Assembly (NCBI GenBank): GCA_944323425.1 | Contig: CALUSL010000003.1 | Coordinates: forward strand, 58,518 to 122,517 | DNA length: 64,000 nucleotides | Direction of reading: 5' to 3' | Origin: Candidatus Gastranaerophilales bacterium | GTDB lineage: Bacteria; Cyanobacteriota; Vampirovibrionia; Gastranaerophilales; Gastranaerophilaceae | Shown here: positions 25,979-37,366 of the stretch, one piece after another | How positions within the stretch are numbered: position 1 is the first letter of the stretch | How the letters are laid out: every line of letters begins with the position of its first letter | Notes under the pieces: generated by a model | Database searches by the model: none | Told to the model about the DNA's origin: nothing | The model's input: only the letters and a program-made list of their open reading frames with translations | Made by a program: the position numbers and the translations under genes

Positions 25979-26435
25979 CGTCATTGCGAGCGTCTGAAAG
26001 CAACGTATATCTGCATACTTGCGTCCATATTTTTGTTTGGCTTCGCCAGTACTCGCTTCGAGCTTCGCTCTCCGGACTAGCTCCCTTCAGTCGCGTCGTC
26101 CGTCCGGAATCCGCGTCTTGGATTTTTGCGTTCCGTCGGTCTTGTATTCCATTTCGAAATTCTTCGAATTTCTGCATTCCATCGCCCGACTTCACATGGG
26201 GCGTTCACTTCGTTCAGCCCCGCCAAAATCCGCTTCTTGGATTTCCTTATCGCTCGTTGCTGCCGTGGACTTCGCTACGCTGTCGTCCACTTCGCACTCG
26301 CTCCCCGGGTTTCGCTTCGCTCACCCGTACGTGGTCACTATTTACAGACATTGGTATATTCAGTTGTCAATTGTTTTATCGTGACGCCATTTTCTTTAGC
26401 TCGCCACAGCTCGCTAAGAAAAGAAGGCAAATCCG
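25979..26435. repeat. Modular repeat tract between rpsL and rpsG
   Basis: Starts with GTCATTGCGAGCGTCTGAAA. Modules, each ending in AATCCGC and followed by TCTTGGATTT: a GGCTTCGCCAGTACTCGC module; a GTCGGTCTTG-to-CCCCGCC module (about 26133-26226, again at 30360-30452); a 96-bp module 26236-26331 (also at 29007-29102 and 30236-30331) with a GTGGAC/GTCCAC stem; and GTGGTCACTATTTACAGACA to AAGAAGGCAAATCCGC (also near 5850-5955). The last base adjoins the rpsL stop codon. Confidence 0.9.
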
Positions 26436-26813
26436 CTACTTTTTCTTGGCTCTTTTAGCGCCGTATTTAGAACGAGCCTGAGCTCTGTTTGCAACACCTG
26501 CAGTATCAAGAGTGCCTCTGATAATGTGGTATCTAACACCCGGAAGGTCTTTAACCCTGCCGCCTCTGATGAGAACAACAGAGTGTTCCTGAAGGTTGTG
26601 ACCTATGCCCGGAATGTAAGCGGACACTTCGTACTGGTTAGTTAATCTGACCCTTGCGACTTTTCTCAAAGCAGAGTTAGGTTTTTTAGGAGTTGTTGTA
26701 TAAACTCTTGTGCAGACCCCTCTTCTTTGCGGACATTCAGTCAGCGCAGGCGATTTAGTCTTATATGTAAGTTTTTTTCTTTCTTTTCTTACCAATTGTG
26801 CAATCGTTGGCAT
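26436..26813 (-). CDS. rpsL: 30S ribosomal protein S12
   Basis: A 125-residue uS12 starting [20 protein letters not shown], with [20 protein letters not shown], the [14 protein letters not shown] block and [16 protein letters not shown]. Residues where streptomycin-resistance changes occur (the two conserved Lys) look wild type. AAGGAG lies 6 bp before the ATG. The C-terminus KRAKKK is normal, and its TAG stop is directly followed by CGGATTTGCC of the repeat tract. Confidence 0.97.
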   Translation of the reverse strand: MPTIAQLVRKERKKLTYKTKSPALTECPQRRGVCTRVYTTTPKKPNSALRKVARVRLTNQYEVSAYIPGIGHNLQEHSVVLIRGGRVKDLPGVRYHIIRGTLDTAGVANRAQARSKYGAKRAKKK

Positions 26814-27093
26814 GATGTCTCCTTTTGTAAGTTAATGTTATTGCGGAAAACATGGCAACGGGCTTTTCCGCGCGCCATACCTGAAACAAAACCGTATGCT
26901 CAGCACACATAGCGGCATTACCGCAGGTACACTTATATCAAACTACAAGCATACACCTGTGTCAACGGCTTTTTAATATTTGTTAAAACAGGTTTTCCGG
27001 TAATTTTTTTCGGGTTATGAAAAATTTTTACAATATACCCGTAAATATTTATAATACTTGACCATGCGCGCAGAATTATACTAATCTATATGT

Positions 27094-28908
27094 ATGAAAA
27101 GAATTCATCAACTATCACGCCAGCTAATAAACCAGATTGCGGCAGGCGAGGTCATAGAGCGCCCTGCATCTGTTGTAAAAGAACTTTTAGAAAATTCAAT
27201 TGATGCCGGCGCAACAAAAATCGAAATTGAGATTACCAACGAATGCAAAAACATTCGCGTCTCAGACAACGGTTCGGGGATTCATCCGGATGATATTGAG
27301 CTTGCATTCTCAAAGCATGCCACAAGCAAAATCCAAACATCTGACGACCTTTTTAACATTCATTCTCTGGGATTCAGGGGAGAGGCGCTTGCGAGCATAA
27401 TCTCTATAGCAAAGGTAACCTGTACGACGCGCACGAAAGACCTTGAAACAGGAGTGAGGGTGGAGTGCGAAGAATCAAATGTTAAGCGGACTCCGTGCGG
27501 ATGTGCGCAGGGAACAACTATGGAGGTTCGGGATTTGTTTTATAACGTGCCTGTCCGTGAAAAATTCCTTAAATCCGAACGCGTGGAGTTCTCGTATATA
27601 AGCGAAATTGTGCAGAGTGCTGCTATTGCCAATCCGTCAGTGTCCTTTGTTCTAAAAGGTGCATCGGGAACACCTGTTCACACCTCGGGCAGTGGTGATT
27701 TGCTCTGTGTTTTGACCGAAATATATTCAAATTCAATAGCTTCAGAGTTAAAACAGGTTCAAAAAACTGATGAGGCGGAACATATTGAGATTTCAGGGTA
27801 TTGTTCAACACCTGATTTTACGCGTTCTTCAAAGAAGGCGATGTATATTTTTGTGAATAACAGAGTCGTGAAATGTCCTGTTTTGATTAAAGCTATTGAT
27901 ACAGCGTATAAAAACATGCTTCCGGCCGGCAAATACCCTTTTGTTTGTATAAATTTGACAATTCCGGCGCACGATGTCGATGTTAATGTACATCCTACAA
28001 AAAGAGAGGTTCGCTACAAGAATCCGAATCTTGTTTTTAATTTTGTTTATAGTGCGATAAGTGCTGCATTGAGCGGTATTCAGTACAGTTCGAGGTCTGA
28101 TGAGCAGGAAGAAAATACTAATGTAATTAAAACGCTTGCAAAAAATAATGACAGGGATTATAATGATTTTATTCGGACGTCAGATGTCCGCACAAGTTTT
28201 TGTGTGCCACAATCAACAACACTGGCAGCCACAAAACAAAATGTGACGCCTACATACACGAATCTGAAACTCAACAGTGGCACACCCTTTTCTTTTAAGA
28301 AAACAGAGGATATACGTCCGGTAAATAAAATTCCTGAGGTTACTCCGTATACTGTTATCGGTCAATATCTGAACACATATATTATTTTTGAGGAAAATCA
28401 GTCACTAAATATTGTTGATCAGCATATTGCGGATGAGAGGTATATTTTTGAAAAGCTGAAAGAGCAGCTTTCGACTGATGATGTACCTTCCCAGCTTTTG
28501 ATTATTTCTGATGTCATAAAACTTGAGCCTGAAGAAACCGCTCTGCTGATGGAAAACAAGGACAAGCTTGCGAAGTACGGTTATGGTATTGAGCAGATTT
28601 CAGATACTGAGATTACATTCAAAAAGGTTCCTCAGGTTATTTCTCATTTTAAACCTCAGGATATTATTTCTGATATTCTTGAAAATCTGCATGGGGATTT
28701 GAATAATCTTGAGGAAAAAATGCTCGTCACAATGTCTTGCAAGGCTGCTGTAAAAGCCGGTCAGGAACTGAATCTCTGGCAGATGGAAGAGCTGATTAAG
28801 AAGTGGAAAACCACGAAAAATCCTTACACATGCCCGCATGGACGTCCAATTTTGCACACGATGAGCGCAAAAGAGGTCGGAGCATTTTTTCACAGGTCTG
28901 CAAAATAG
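27094..28908 (+). CDS. mutL: DNA mismatch repair protein MutL
   Basis: A 604-residue MutL. GHKL ATPase motifs: VVKELLENSIDAGAT (28-41), SDNGSGI (57-63), HATSKI (75-80) and GFRGEALASI (93-102). The C-terminal half has the endonuclease-type metal site in variant form, DQHIADERYIFE for the usual DQHAxxExxxxE, plus MSCKAAVKAGQEL and CPHGRP, so it is probably the nicking type found in bacteria without MutH. A linker (about 345-410) joins the halves. No Shine-Dalgarno precedes the ATG. It is divergent from rpsL across 280 bp. Confidence 0.96.
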   Translation: MKRIHQLSRQLINQIAAGEVIERPASVVKELLENSIDAGATKIEIEITNECKNIRVSDNGSGIHPDDIELAFSKHATSKIQTSDDLFNIHSLGFRGEALASIISIAKVTCTTRTKDLETGVRVECEESNVKRTPCGCAQGTTMEVRDLFYNVPVREKFLKSERVEFSYISEIVQSAAIANPSVSFVLKGASGTPVHTSGSGDLLCVLTEIYSNSIASELKQVQKTDEAEHIEISGYCSTPDFTRSSKKAMYIFVNNRVVKCPVLIKAIDTAYKNMLPAGKYPFVCINLTIPAHDVDVNVHPTKREVRYKNPNLVFNFVYSAISAALSGIQYSSRSDEQEENTNVIKTLAKNNDRDYNDFIRTSDVRTSFCVPQSTTLAATKQNVTPTYTNLKLNSGTPFSFKKTEDIRPVNKIPEVTPYTVIGQYLNTYIIFEENQSLNIVDQHIADERYIFEKLKEQLSTDDVPSQLLIISDVIKLEPEETALLMENKDKLAKYGYGIEQISDTEITFKKVPQVISHFKPQDIISDILENLHGDLNNLEEKMLVTMSCKAAVKAGQELNLWQMEELIKKWKTTKNPYTCPHGRPILHTMSAKEVGAFFHRSAK

Positions 28909-28934
28909 AGTTTGCGCCGTATAATTTTGCGCAT

Positions 28935-29110
28935 TCATTCCCCGTCATTGCGAGGAGCGGATTTTGGCGGGGCGTTCACTTCGTTCAGCCCCGCCAAAAT
29001 CCGCCTCTTGGATTTCCTTATCGCTCGTTGCTGCCGTGGACTTCGCTACGCTGTCGTCCACTTCGCACTCGCTCCCCGGGTTTCGCTTCGCTCACCCGTA
29101 CGGAAATCCG
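28935..29110. repeat. Modular repeat tract between mutL and the SIMPL gene
   Basis: CCGTCATTGCGAGGAGCGGA, then TTTTGGCGGGGC, then the short hairpin unit GGGGCGTTCACTTCGTTCAG with CCCCGCCAAAATCCGC, then the 96-bp module at 29007-29102 and ATCCG against the next gene's stop codon. Confidence 0.88.
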
Positions 29111-29818
29111 CTACTTTACGTAGAAGTCGGCGTTGACGTACACTTCCATTTTAACTTTCTGTGCTTCGACAGGAGTGCTCTTTACCAGATTTGCGCCGTA
29201 TGCCGCCGGTGCCGGTCCCTTGTTCTGTATGCAGTTTACAAAAATTCTTTTCACGCCGCAGAGCTTTTTGTCCAGTGATTTTGCTGTCATTGTTGCGTTT
29301 GCTTCTGCTTTCTGGGTTGCTTCTTTTATCAGTGCCGCAGAATAAATATCTTCGTTTTCAACATAATAGCTTATGTCTGAAACTTTTGTCGCGTGGTTTG
29401 CTACAGCCGTATCAATGAGTTTTGAAAGGTTTTTAATTTCTTTTGTCTTAACGCTGATTGTGTTAATCATTGTATAATTCTGAAACTTTTTGTTGCCTTT
29501 TTTGTCTGTTGAATAAACAGGTTTAACAGAAATGCTGGTTGTTGAAATTGTGTCCTGTTTGTCCAGGTCAAGAAGCGGTTTCAACGCTGAAAGAAGCTTG
29601 TCTGTTTTTTCATTGTTTGTTTTCATTGCTGCCTGTGCTGTCGATGCTGATGTTTCTACAGAAAAAGAAACAGATGCGGTGTCAGGTTCTACTTCACCTG
29701 ATGATGAAACTGTTACGGAAATAAAACCGTGGTCTTTTTCGGTAACTGTTATTGCTTCTGATTTCAAAACCGGCATTGCAAATACTGCAAGCATTAATAA
29801 AAGAATAAGTTTTTTCAT
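29111..29818 (-). CDS. SIMPL-domain (DUF541) secreted protein
   Basis: A 235-residue protein with a signal peptide (MKKLILLLMLAVFAMPVLKS, cleavage near 24) and a SIMPL domain, a family of periplasmic or surface proteins of poorly known role. Typical features are ISVTVSSSGEVEPDTASVSF near the start, the middle ISTTSISVKPVYS, and late ATQKAEANATMTAKSLDKKL. I start at 29818, where AGGAG precedes the ATG by 5 bp; the frame continues upstream only into repeat DNA. TAG is followed directly by CGGATTTCCG. Confidence 0.88.
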   Translation of the reverse strand: MKKLILLLMLAVFAMPVLKSEAITVTEKDHGFISVTVSSSGEVEPDTASVSFSVETSASTAQAAMKTNNEKTDKLLSALKPLLDLDKQDTISTTSISVKPVYSTDKKGNKKFQNYTMINTISVKTKEIKNLSKLIDTAVANHATKVSDISYYVENEDIYSAALIKEATQKAEANATMTAKSLDKKLCGVKRIFVNCIQNKGPAPAAYGANLVKSTPVEAQKVKMEVYVNADFYVK

Positions 29819-29844
29819 GTTGACTCCTATTTTTGATTTTTTAT

Positions 29845-30459
29845 CGAATGTTTTTATGGATTGCCGCGCCCTCGTTCCTCGGGCTCGCAATGACAATGAA
29901 AAACGTCATTGCGAGGAGTGAAACGACGAAGCAATCCAGTCAATCAGCGTAGCATGTTTTTATGGATTGACGCGCTCACTTCGTTCGCTGTCTTGGATTA
30001 TTCGGCTCTCTGCGCTCCTGCCATTCGTTCTAAAATCCTTCGGTTTTTTTCACTCATATCGGAGCTTGAGATGTTACGAGTTTCGGGCTTCGCCCTCACT
30101 CTACCGAAAATCCGCTGTCTTGGATTTTCTTATCGCTCAGCTCTGCCGCTCGTTTGGCTATGCCAGTACTCGCTTCGAGCTTCGCTCACCGGACTGGCTC
30201 CTTTCAGTCGCGTCGTCCGTACGAAAATCCGCTGTCTTGGATTTTCTTATCGCTCGTTGCTGCCGTGGACTTCGCTACGCTGTCGTCCACTTCGCACTCG
30301 CTCCCCGGGTTTCGCTTCGCTCACCCGTACGGAAATCCGCTGTCTTGGATTTTGGCGTTCCGTCGGTCTTGCATTCCATTTCGAAATTCTGCGAATTTCT
30401 GCATTCCATCGCCCGACTTCACATGGGGCGTTCACTTCGTTCAGCCCCGCCAAAATCCG
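29845..30459. repeat. Longest modular repeat tract (615 bp)
   Basis: Contains GCCGCGCCCTCGTTCCTCGG with GCTCGCAATGACA, a head-to-head GTCATTGCGAGGAGTGAAAC copy, and then four modules, each opened by CTTGGATT and closed by AAATCCGC: 29992-30114, 30120-30231, 30236-30340 and 30346-30459. All four recur elsewhere in the window, in different order. The final AAAATCCG adjoins a stop codon. Confidence 0.9.
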
Positions 30460-30836
30460 CTACTTTTTTAGGTTTTCATTTTCATTTTCTTTGAATTCCG
30501 AGAGCTCTCTGATTTTCAGTTGCTCTTCTTTTTTGATTTTTGCTTCAATAATTTTTCTCAGCCGCTCTTCCGGTGTTTCAACTTTTTTAAATGAAATACC
30601 GAAGTCTTTTTTGTTCAGCTGGAAAGTAATGAGTGCGATAATACACCAGAGAATAATGCCGTGCAGCATTGTCATTGCGGGCATGTCAACGAAAAATGAC
30701 ATTGCATAATTCCAGATGTGCATGCACACCCAGCCCGGAAAAATCAAAAAACCTGCAGCAGCGCAGCCTATGATAAAAAGAATAAAGAATATTCCCTTTA
30801 AACCTGAAAGCTGAATTACATTAAAGCGTCTGTTCA

Positions 30837-30837
<1 letters not shown>
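30460..30837 (-). CDS. Small two-helix membrane protein
   Basis: A 125-residue protein with two hydrophobic segments (about 13-36 and 51-72) and a charged, Lys/Glu-rich cytoplasmic tail that is probably a coiled coil (ERLRKIIEAKIKKEEQLKIR). It starts within the ligA stop (TAATG, 1-bp overlap), so it is translated from the ligA message. I do not recognise the family. Its end, KK plus TAG, is followed directly by CGGATTTTGG of the repeat tract. Confidence 0.75.
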
Positions 30838-32858
<2,021 letters not shown>

Positions 32859-32884
32859 TCAAGATTATTTTACAACAAAAAAAT

Positions 32885-34264
32885 ATGAGTTTAATTCGAA
32901 AAATAGTTTACAACAAAAAAGTTAACAAAAATGCCTGCAATTTCACCACACCCAGCCATTCTCAGGGAGAGTTTGTCTGTCCTGATGCAGAGAAGCTGCT
33001 CGGCAAAAAGTTTTTCGAGTGTGATTTCTCTGAAACAGAAGGTTTTGACAATTTGAGAGCACCTGACGGTGTTTTAAAAGAGCTGCAGTATAATATTTCA
33101 AAAATTTATACATCAAAAAATTCTTTTATACTCACAAACGGCTCAACCTCGGGGATTATTGCGGCAATGCTTGCTGTGCTGGGGCAGAATGATGAGGTTC
33201 TTGTTGCCAGAAACTGTCATGTTTCTGTTTACAACGGGCTTGTACTCACAGGTGCCAGACCCGTCTGGTTTTTGCCTGAAAGGGATGAAAAGTGGGATAT
33301 TTTTAAATCGGTCACGCCGGAGGATATTGAGCGTCATCTCAAAGCCAATCCGTTGATTAAGGCTGTTATAATAACAAGCCCGACTTATGAAGGAATTTTT
33401 TCAAGTATACCGCAGATTTCAGAGGTTACGAGAAAATACGGCGCAGTGCTTATTGTGGACGAGGCGCACGGCGCGTTGTGCAATTTTGCACGTGATTACA
33501 CGGGTTATGCTCCTGCAATTGTTTCCGGCGCTGATATTTCCGTACATTCATTGCACAAAACAGCAGGGGCACCTAATCCATGCGCACTTTTGCATATTTC
33601 AAAAAGTTCAAAGGTCTCTGCGCAGGCTGTGCAGGACGCATTGAATCTTATTACAACGACATCTCCGTCTTATCCAATGATGGCGGCTATTGAGGCAACT
33701 GTTGAGTTCCTGTTTTCTGACAGGGGACGGGCTGAAATTAGAAAACTCTATGACATGGTTGAGGATTTTATAACAAAGGCGTCGATGATTGAGGATGTCG
33801 AGATTTATTCCGGTTTTTGTGACAAGTCAAAAATTCTTCTGCGTATGAAAAGCCTTCCGGCACTGGCTGTTGCAAAAATTTTAAATGAAGATTTTAAGAT
33901 AGAAGAAGAGTTCTCAAACGACAATTCGCTCTTGTTCCTGACTGGCATCGGCACGTCAAAACGCAAGTTCGAGAAACTTTTGCATGCACTGAGGGAGATT
34001 GCGGGCATGGAGGTTGATTCGGATTTTGTGGCTGAAAAAAATCCGATAACGCTGCCTCAAATGATTTACACGCCGCGTGAAGCGTATTTTCATCCTTCGG
34101 TTTATGTTGATGCAGAGGAAGCAGTCGGCAGAATTTGCAGCGAGGTAGTGCTGCCGTATCCGCCGGGAATACCTGTTATTCTGCCCGGAGAAATTATTAC
34201 CGAAAGCAGCGCAAAATTTATTATGACAGAAAAAATACGTGTTGCAGGAATTGACCGCGCGTAA
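32885..34264 (+). CDS. Orn/Lys/Arg decarboxylase family protein
   Basis: A 459-residue PLP enzyme of the fold-type I basic amino-acid decarboxylase family (the Bacillus SpeA/YaaO type). Features: FILTNGSTSGIIAAML, LIVDEAHGALC with the PLP-ring Asp, and ISVHSLHKTAGA with the probable Schiff-base Lys. The C-terminal wing ends VLPYPPGIPVILPGE, the family signature. Substrate (arginine, lysine or ornithine) cannot be decided. The start at 32885 gives the expected N-terminus; there is no ribosome site. It is divergent from ligA with only about 50 bp between. Confidence 0.9.
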   Translation: MSLIRKIVYNKKVNKNACNFTTPSHSQGEFVCPDAEKLLGKKFFECDFSETEGFDNLRAPDGVLKELQYNISKIYTSKNSFILTNGSTSGIIAAMLAVLGQNDEVLVARNCHVSVYNGLVLTGARPVWFLPERDEKWDIFKSVTPEDIERHLKANPLIKAVIITSPTYEGIFSSIPQISEVTRKYGAVLIVDEAHGALCNFARDYTGYAPAIVSGADISVHSLHKTAGAPNPCALLHISKSSKVSAQAVQDALNLITTTSPSYPMMAAIEATVEFLFSDRGRAEIRKLYDMVEDFITKASMIEDVEIYSGFCDKSKILLRMKSLPALAVAKILNEDFKIEEEFSNDNSLLFLTGIGTSKRKFEKLLHALREIAGMEVDSDFVAEKNPITLPQMIYTPREAYFHPSVYVDAEEAVGRICSEVVLPYPPGIPVILPGEIITESSAKFIMTEKIRVAGIDRA

Positions 34265-34435
34265 TTTTCTTTAAGCAAGCCATTTTGATAATTTCGGTCT
34301 GTTTCTTTGCGTTAAAATTGTGCTGCAGGTATTTCCCGCCTGTAAATAGGAATAGCGCTTATTAGAATAGCGATTCGCACATGTTTTTTCTGACATGCTT
34401 TGAGTGCGTGAAAACGGCGTGTTAAATTAAGCGGC

Positions 34436-36310
34436 TTAGTAGAACTCGCCTACACCGAATGTGAACGCACCTTTGCTCTGGTTGTTTCCGACTCCGGTGA
34501 GCGGATAGCCCCAGTCTATGCTGAGCGGTCCGACGCCCGGTATATAAACTCTTAAGCCCACGCCTGCGGTGATTGCGTGCAGCGGTCTGTAGTAAATATC
34601 GTTAGTGACTGTCGGGTTGAATATCTGACCGGCGTCAACAAATGCAGCGAGTCTTACATTGTCGAGGAATTTGGCTTTGCTCAAACGGTCTACGAATGGA
34701 ATCGGAGTTTGGAATTCTGCAGACCCCATCATAAATCCGCGACCGGTACCGACTCCGCTCATTCTGAAACCTCTGATTGTGTAAGGTCCGCCCAGACGAT
34801 ATGCGAGTACTTCCGGTATGTCTCCGTGGATTTGACCGCCGGCTCTGAACGCAAGCGAGAATGATGATTTCTTCGCTACAGGATAGTATTTTTTGATACT
34901 ACCTGTGAGTTTTCCGAAGGTTGCGCTAAAGTCGTCAACGCCGAGCGATTCGTCAAATCTGATGTTAGCAAGTACACCGTTTCTCGGGTGAGTCGTGTTG
35001 TCTCTTGTGTCATAAATAAGGCTCGGTGACAGGGTCAGGAACAGACCGCCCTGCAACTGTTTTGCACGTTCTGATATCGGAATATTATGATATGCGTACA
35101 GATTTCTTATCTGGTTTGCGTCACCTTCTTTTACGTGTACGTTTTCAAGCCCGACTGAGAAAGAACCGGTAAGCGTTTTTTCTTCGTTAAGAAGTCTTGA
35201 GATTGTGGCTTCAATACCGAATCTCTGTTCAATTGAAAGCGGTACCTGATAGCTGGCAAAGTCTCGTCCGAACGCTTTTACGAGCAGTGCATTGTCCGTA
35301 CCTTTAAGTCTGGGCTCGAAGAAGCTGACTTCTGCCTGCAGGTTTGCACGGTTGAGCATTGAGTTGTCAGCCATGATAATACCTGTACCGGCGAGAACGT
35401 TCAAAGACACCCTTTGACCGTTTCCTCTAAAGTTGTTGTCCGTGAATCCGCCCGAACCAAAGAAACCTGTTGCCGTGTCAAGACCGGCACCGAGAGACAG
35501 TGTTCCCGTTCTCTGTTCTTCAAGGTGGATTGTGACATTGTAGATTCCGGGATCTTCATCGTCCTGCTCGATTGTACGGCGGACATCCTTAAATGCCTGT
35601 GTTCCGTAGAGGCGCATGAGATCCTGTTTGATAATATTTTCGTTATAAACTGTTCCGGGTTGTGTGAGGACATTTCTTTTTACAACAAAATCTTTTGTCT
35701 TTTTGTTGCCCTCGATTGTGATGGAGCCGATTGTGCCTTCATCGATATCAATATTGACAACTCCGTCAGGGTCATCAGTTACTGATACGACACGCGCAAG
35801 AATATAACCCTCGCTCGCATAAAGATCCTGAATCTGCTCAATTGCTTCGTTAATCTTTATAATGTTCTGGGGTTTGTCGACCAGGGGATCCAGTATTTTC
35901 ATAATATCGCTGGTGGAAAGCGAATCGTTTCCTGTTACTGTAAAACCTGTTATAGGTATGTTCTCTTCAACAAGAATTTTCAGTCTTACATTTCGGTCGT
36001 CAACTTTTAGGGGGACGGCTTTTATTTTTTCGTTGAAATAACCCATGTTGTAAATTCTTTTCAGGTTTTCCTGAATCGTGTCGACGCTGTAAGCATCGCC
36101 CTCCTGAATGGTCATGTTCATGAGTATTTCGTTTGAATCAATGAGTCTGTTTCCTGAAAATTCAATTGAGTGGACTCTGATTTCGGGTTCGGCAGGTGTT
36201 TCCTCTACAGGCTGTACGTCTTCAGGGCGCAGCAAAGGACTCACAAACTGCTGGTCACCCTCCGCACAAAAAGACGGGCATGCCAGTACAAACATTGCGC
36301 ACATTATCAC
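34436..36310 (-). CDS. bamA: Outer-membrane assembly protein BamA/Omp85, three POTRA domains
   Basis: BamA inserts beta-barrels in the outer membrane. After a signal sequence come three POTRA domains (about 42-117, 118-192 and 193-266; for example VHSIEFSGNRLIDSNEIL and IGSITIEGNKKTKDFVVK). A 16-strand barrel follows, with the conserved loop motif as GGPYTIRGFRMSG and an aromatic C-terminus GVGEFY. Three rather than five POTRAs is the cyanobacterial type. The GTG at 36310 gives an uncharged signal peptide (MIMCAMFVLACPSFCA); the frame stays open to an ATT at 36352 and would add KTGIYKH, a better n-region. The true start is uncertain. Confidence 0.92.
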   Translation of the reverse strand: MIMCAMFVLACPSFCAEGDQQFVSPLLRPEDVQPVEETPAEPEIRVHSIEFSGNRLIDSNEILMNMTIQEGDAYSVDTIQENLKRIYNMGYFNEKIKAVPLKVDDRNVRLKILVEENIPITGFTVTGNDSLSTSDIMKILDPLVDKPQNIIKINEAIEQIQDLYASEGYILARVVSVTDDPDGVVNIDIDEGTIGSITIEGNKKTKDFVVKRNVLTQPGTVYNENIIKQDLMRLYGTQAFKDVRRTIEQDDEDPGIYNVTIHLEEQRTGTLSLGAGLDTATGFFGSGGFTDNNFRGNGQRVSLNVLAGTGIIMADNSMLNRANLQAEVSFFEPRLKGTDNALLVKAFGRDFASYQVPLSIEQRFGIEATISRLLNEEKTLTGSFSVGLENVHVKEGDANQIRNLYAYHNIPISERAKQLQGGLFLTLSPSLIYDTRDNTTHPRNGVLANIRFDESLGVDDFSATFGKLTGSIKKYYPVAKKSSFSLAFRAGGQIHGDIPEVLAYRLGGPYTIRGFRMSGVGTGRGFMMGSAEFQTPIPFVDRLSKAKFLDNVRLAAFVDAGQIFNPTVTNDIYYRPLHAITAGVGLRVYIPGVGPLSIDWGYPLTGVGNNQSKGAFTFGVGEFY

Positions 36311-36605
36311 TATATGCTTGTATATCCCAGTTTTAGCCGAAATTTCTCTAATCCCCTATAAAGATTTTACTTCCAATTTACTAACAATTATAACTCAAAA
36401 AACCAAACTTATCGTTAAGGTAAATAAATATTAATAAAAAATAAATTTAACAGTGTAGAAAAAAGTATTTAAATTTGAAAATTTTGGGCTTAACTGGCTG
36501 TGGACGGGGTTTTGTAAATTTTTTTGAATATACTTGTAAAAAATACACTATTTAATTTAAAATATATCCAGTACAGTCAAAACAAATTATTACGGGACGA
36601 TCAGG

Positions 36606-37286
36606 ATGTTCAAAGAGACAAAAACACACGAGGTAACAACCGACGTAGTTATTTTTACTATCAAAGACGGAAAGCTAAAAGTTCTTCTTGTAAAGCGTGC
36701 ACATGAGCCTTTCAAGGGCAAATGGGCTATTCCGGGCGGATTTATCCGTATTTCAGAAACTATTGACGCTGCGGCGCTCCGCATTTTGAAAGAAAAAACA
36801 AACGTTCAGAACATCTATCTTGAACAACTCTACACTTTCGGCGACCCTCTCAGACACCCGACAGCAAGGGTTATTACCTGTGCTTATTTCGCTCTGATTC
36901 GTTCTGATGATATAGTTCTTTCTTTTGAGGACAATTCGGAAATTACAGAAGTTCAGTGGCACCCTGTCTATGACCTTCCGCCGCTCGCTTTTGACCACAA
37001 AGAAATTATTGAATATTCACTGAAAAGGGTCAGAGAACGTCTCGAGTTCTGCCCGATTGCATTCCAGCTTTTGCCTGAAAAATTCACGCTTACGGAATTG
37101 CAAAAGTCCTATGAATTGATTCTCGACAAAAAACTCGACAAAAGAAATTTCAGAAAAAAATTCCTTGCTCTGTCCATATTGAAAGAGCTTGATGAATGCA
37201 CGAAATCCGGCTCAAAACGCCCTGCGAGACTCTATTCGTTTAACGAAATTACGCTGAATTCAAAACGCGGACATTTCTTCTCTTAG
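36606..37286 (+). CDS. NrtR-like Nudix-related transcriptional regulator
   Basis: A 226-residue protein with a Nudix-fold domain (about 8-140) and a winged-helix domain (about 150-220), the architecture of NrtR regulators, which bind ADP-ribose and repress NAD genes. The Nudix box is degenerate: G45-x5-E51-x7-R59 is kept, but the REUxEE core reads RILKEK, losing two catalytic Glu. It is therefore probably a sensor rather than a hydrolase. No NAD gene is adjacent, so the regulon is unknown. Confidence 0.85.
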   Translation: MFKETKTHEVTTDVVIFTIKDGKLKVLLVKRAHEPFKGKWAIPGGFIRISETIDAAALRILKEKTNVQNIYLEQLYTFGDPLRHPTARVITCAYFALIRSDDIVLSFEDNSEITEVQWHPVYDLPPLAFDHKEIIEYSLKRVRERLEFCPIAFQLLPEKFTLTELQKSYELILDKKLDKRNFRKKFLALSILKELDECTKSGSKRPARLYSFNEITLNSKRGHFFS

Positions 37287-37366
37287 TGTGTTTATTTCGT
37301 GGCGGACATGACATAGATGAGCGCAATTTTTGTTTTTGCTGCAGAATATCCGGCTGTTCTGGTTTG

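Noticed and set aside
29819..29896. 26-residue N-terminal extension of the SIMPL protein
   Set aside because: It translates repeat DNA; a good AGGAG and a normal signal peptide start at 29818.
29909..30709. 266-codon plus-strand frame downstream of the SIMPL gene
   Set aside because: Made of repeat modules and then antisense to the small membrane-protein gene; no start signal.
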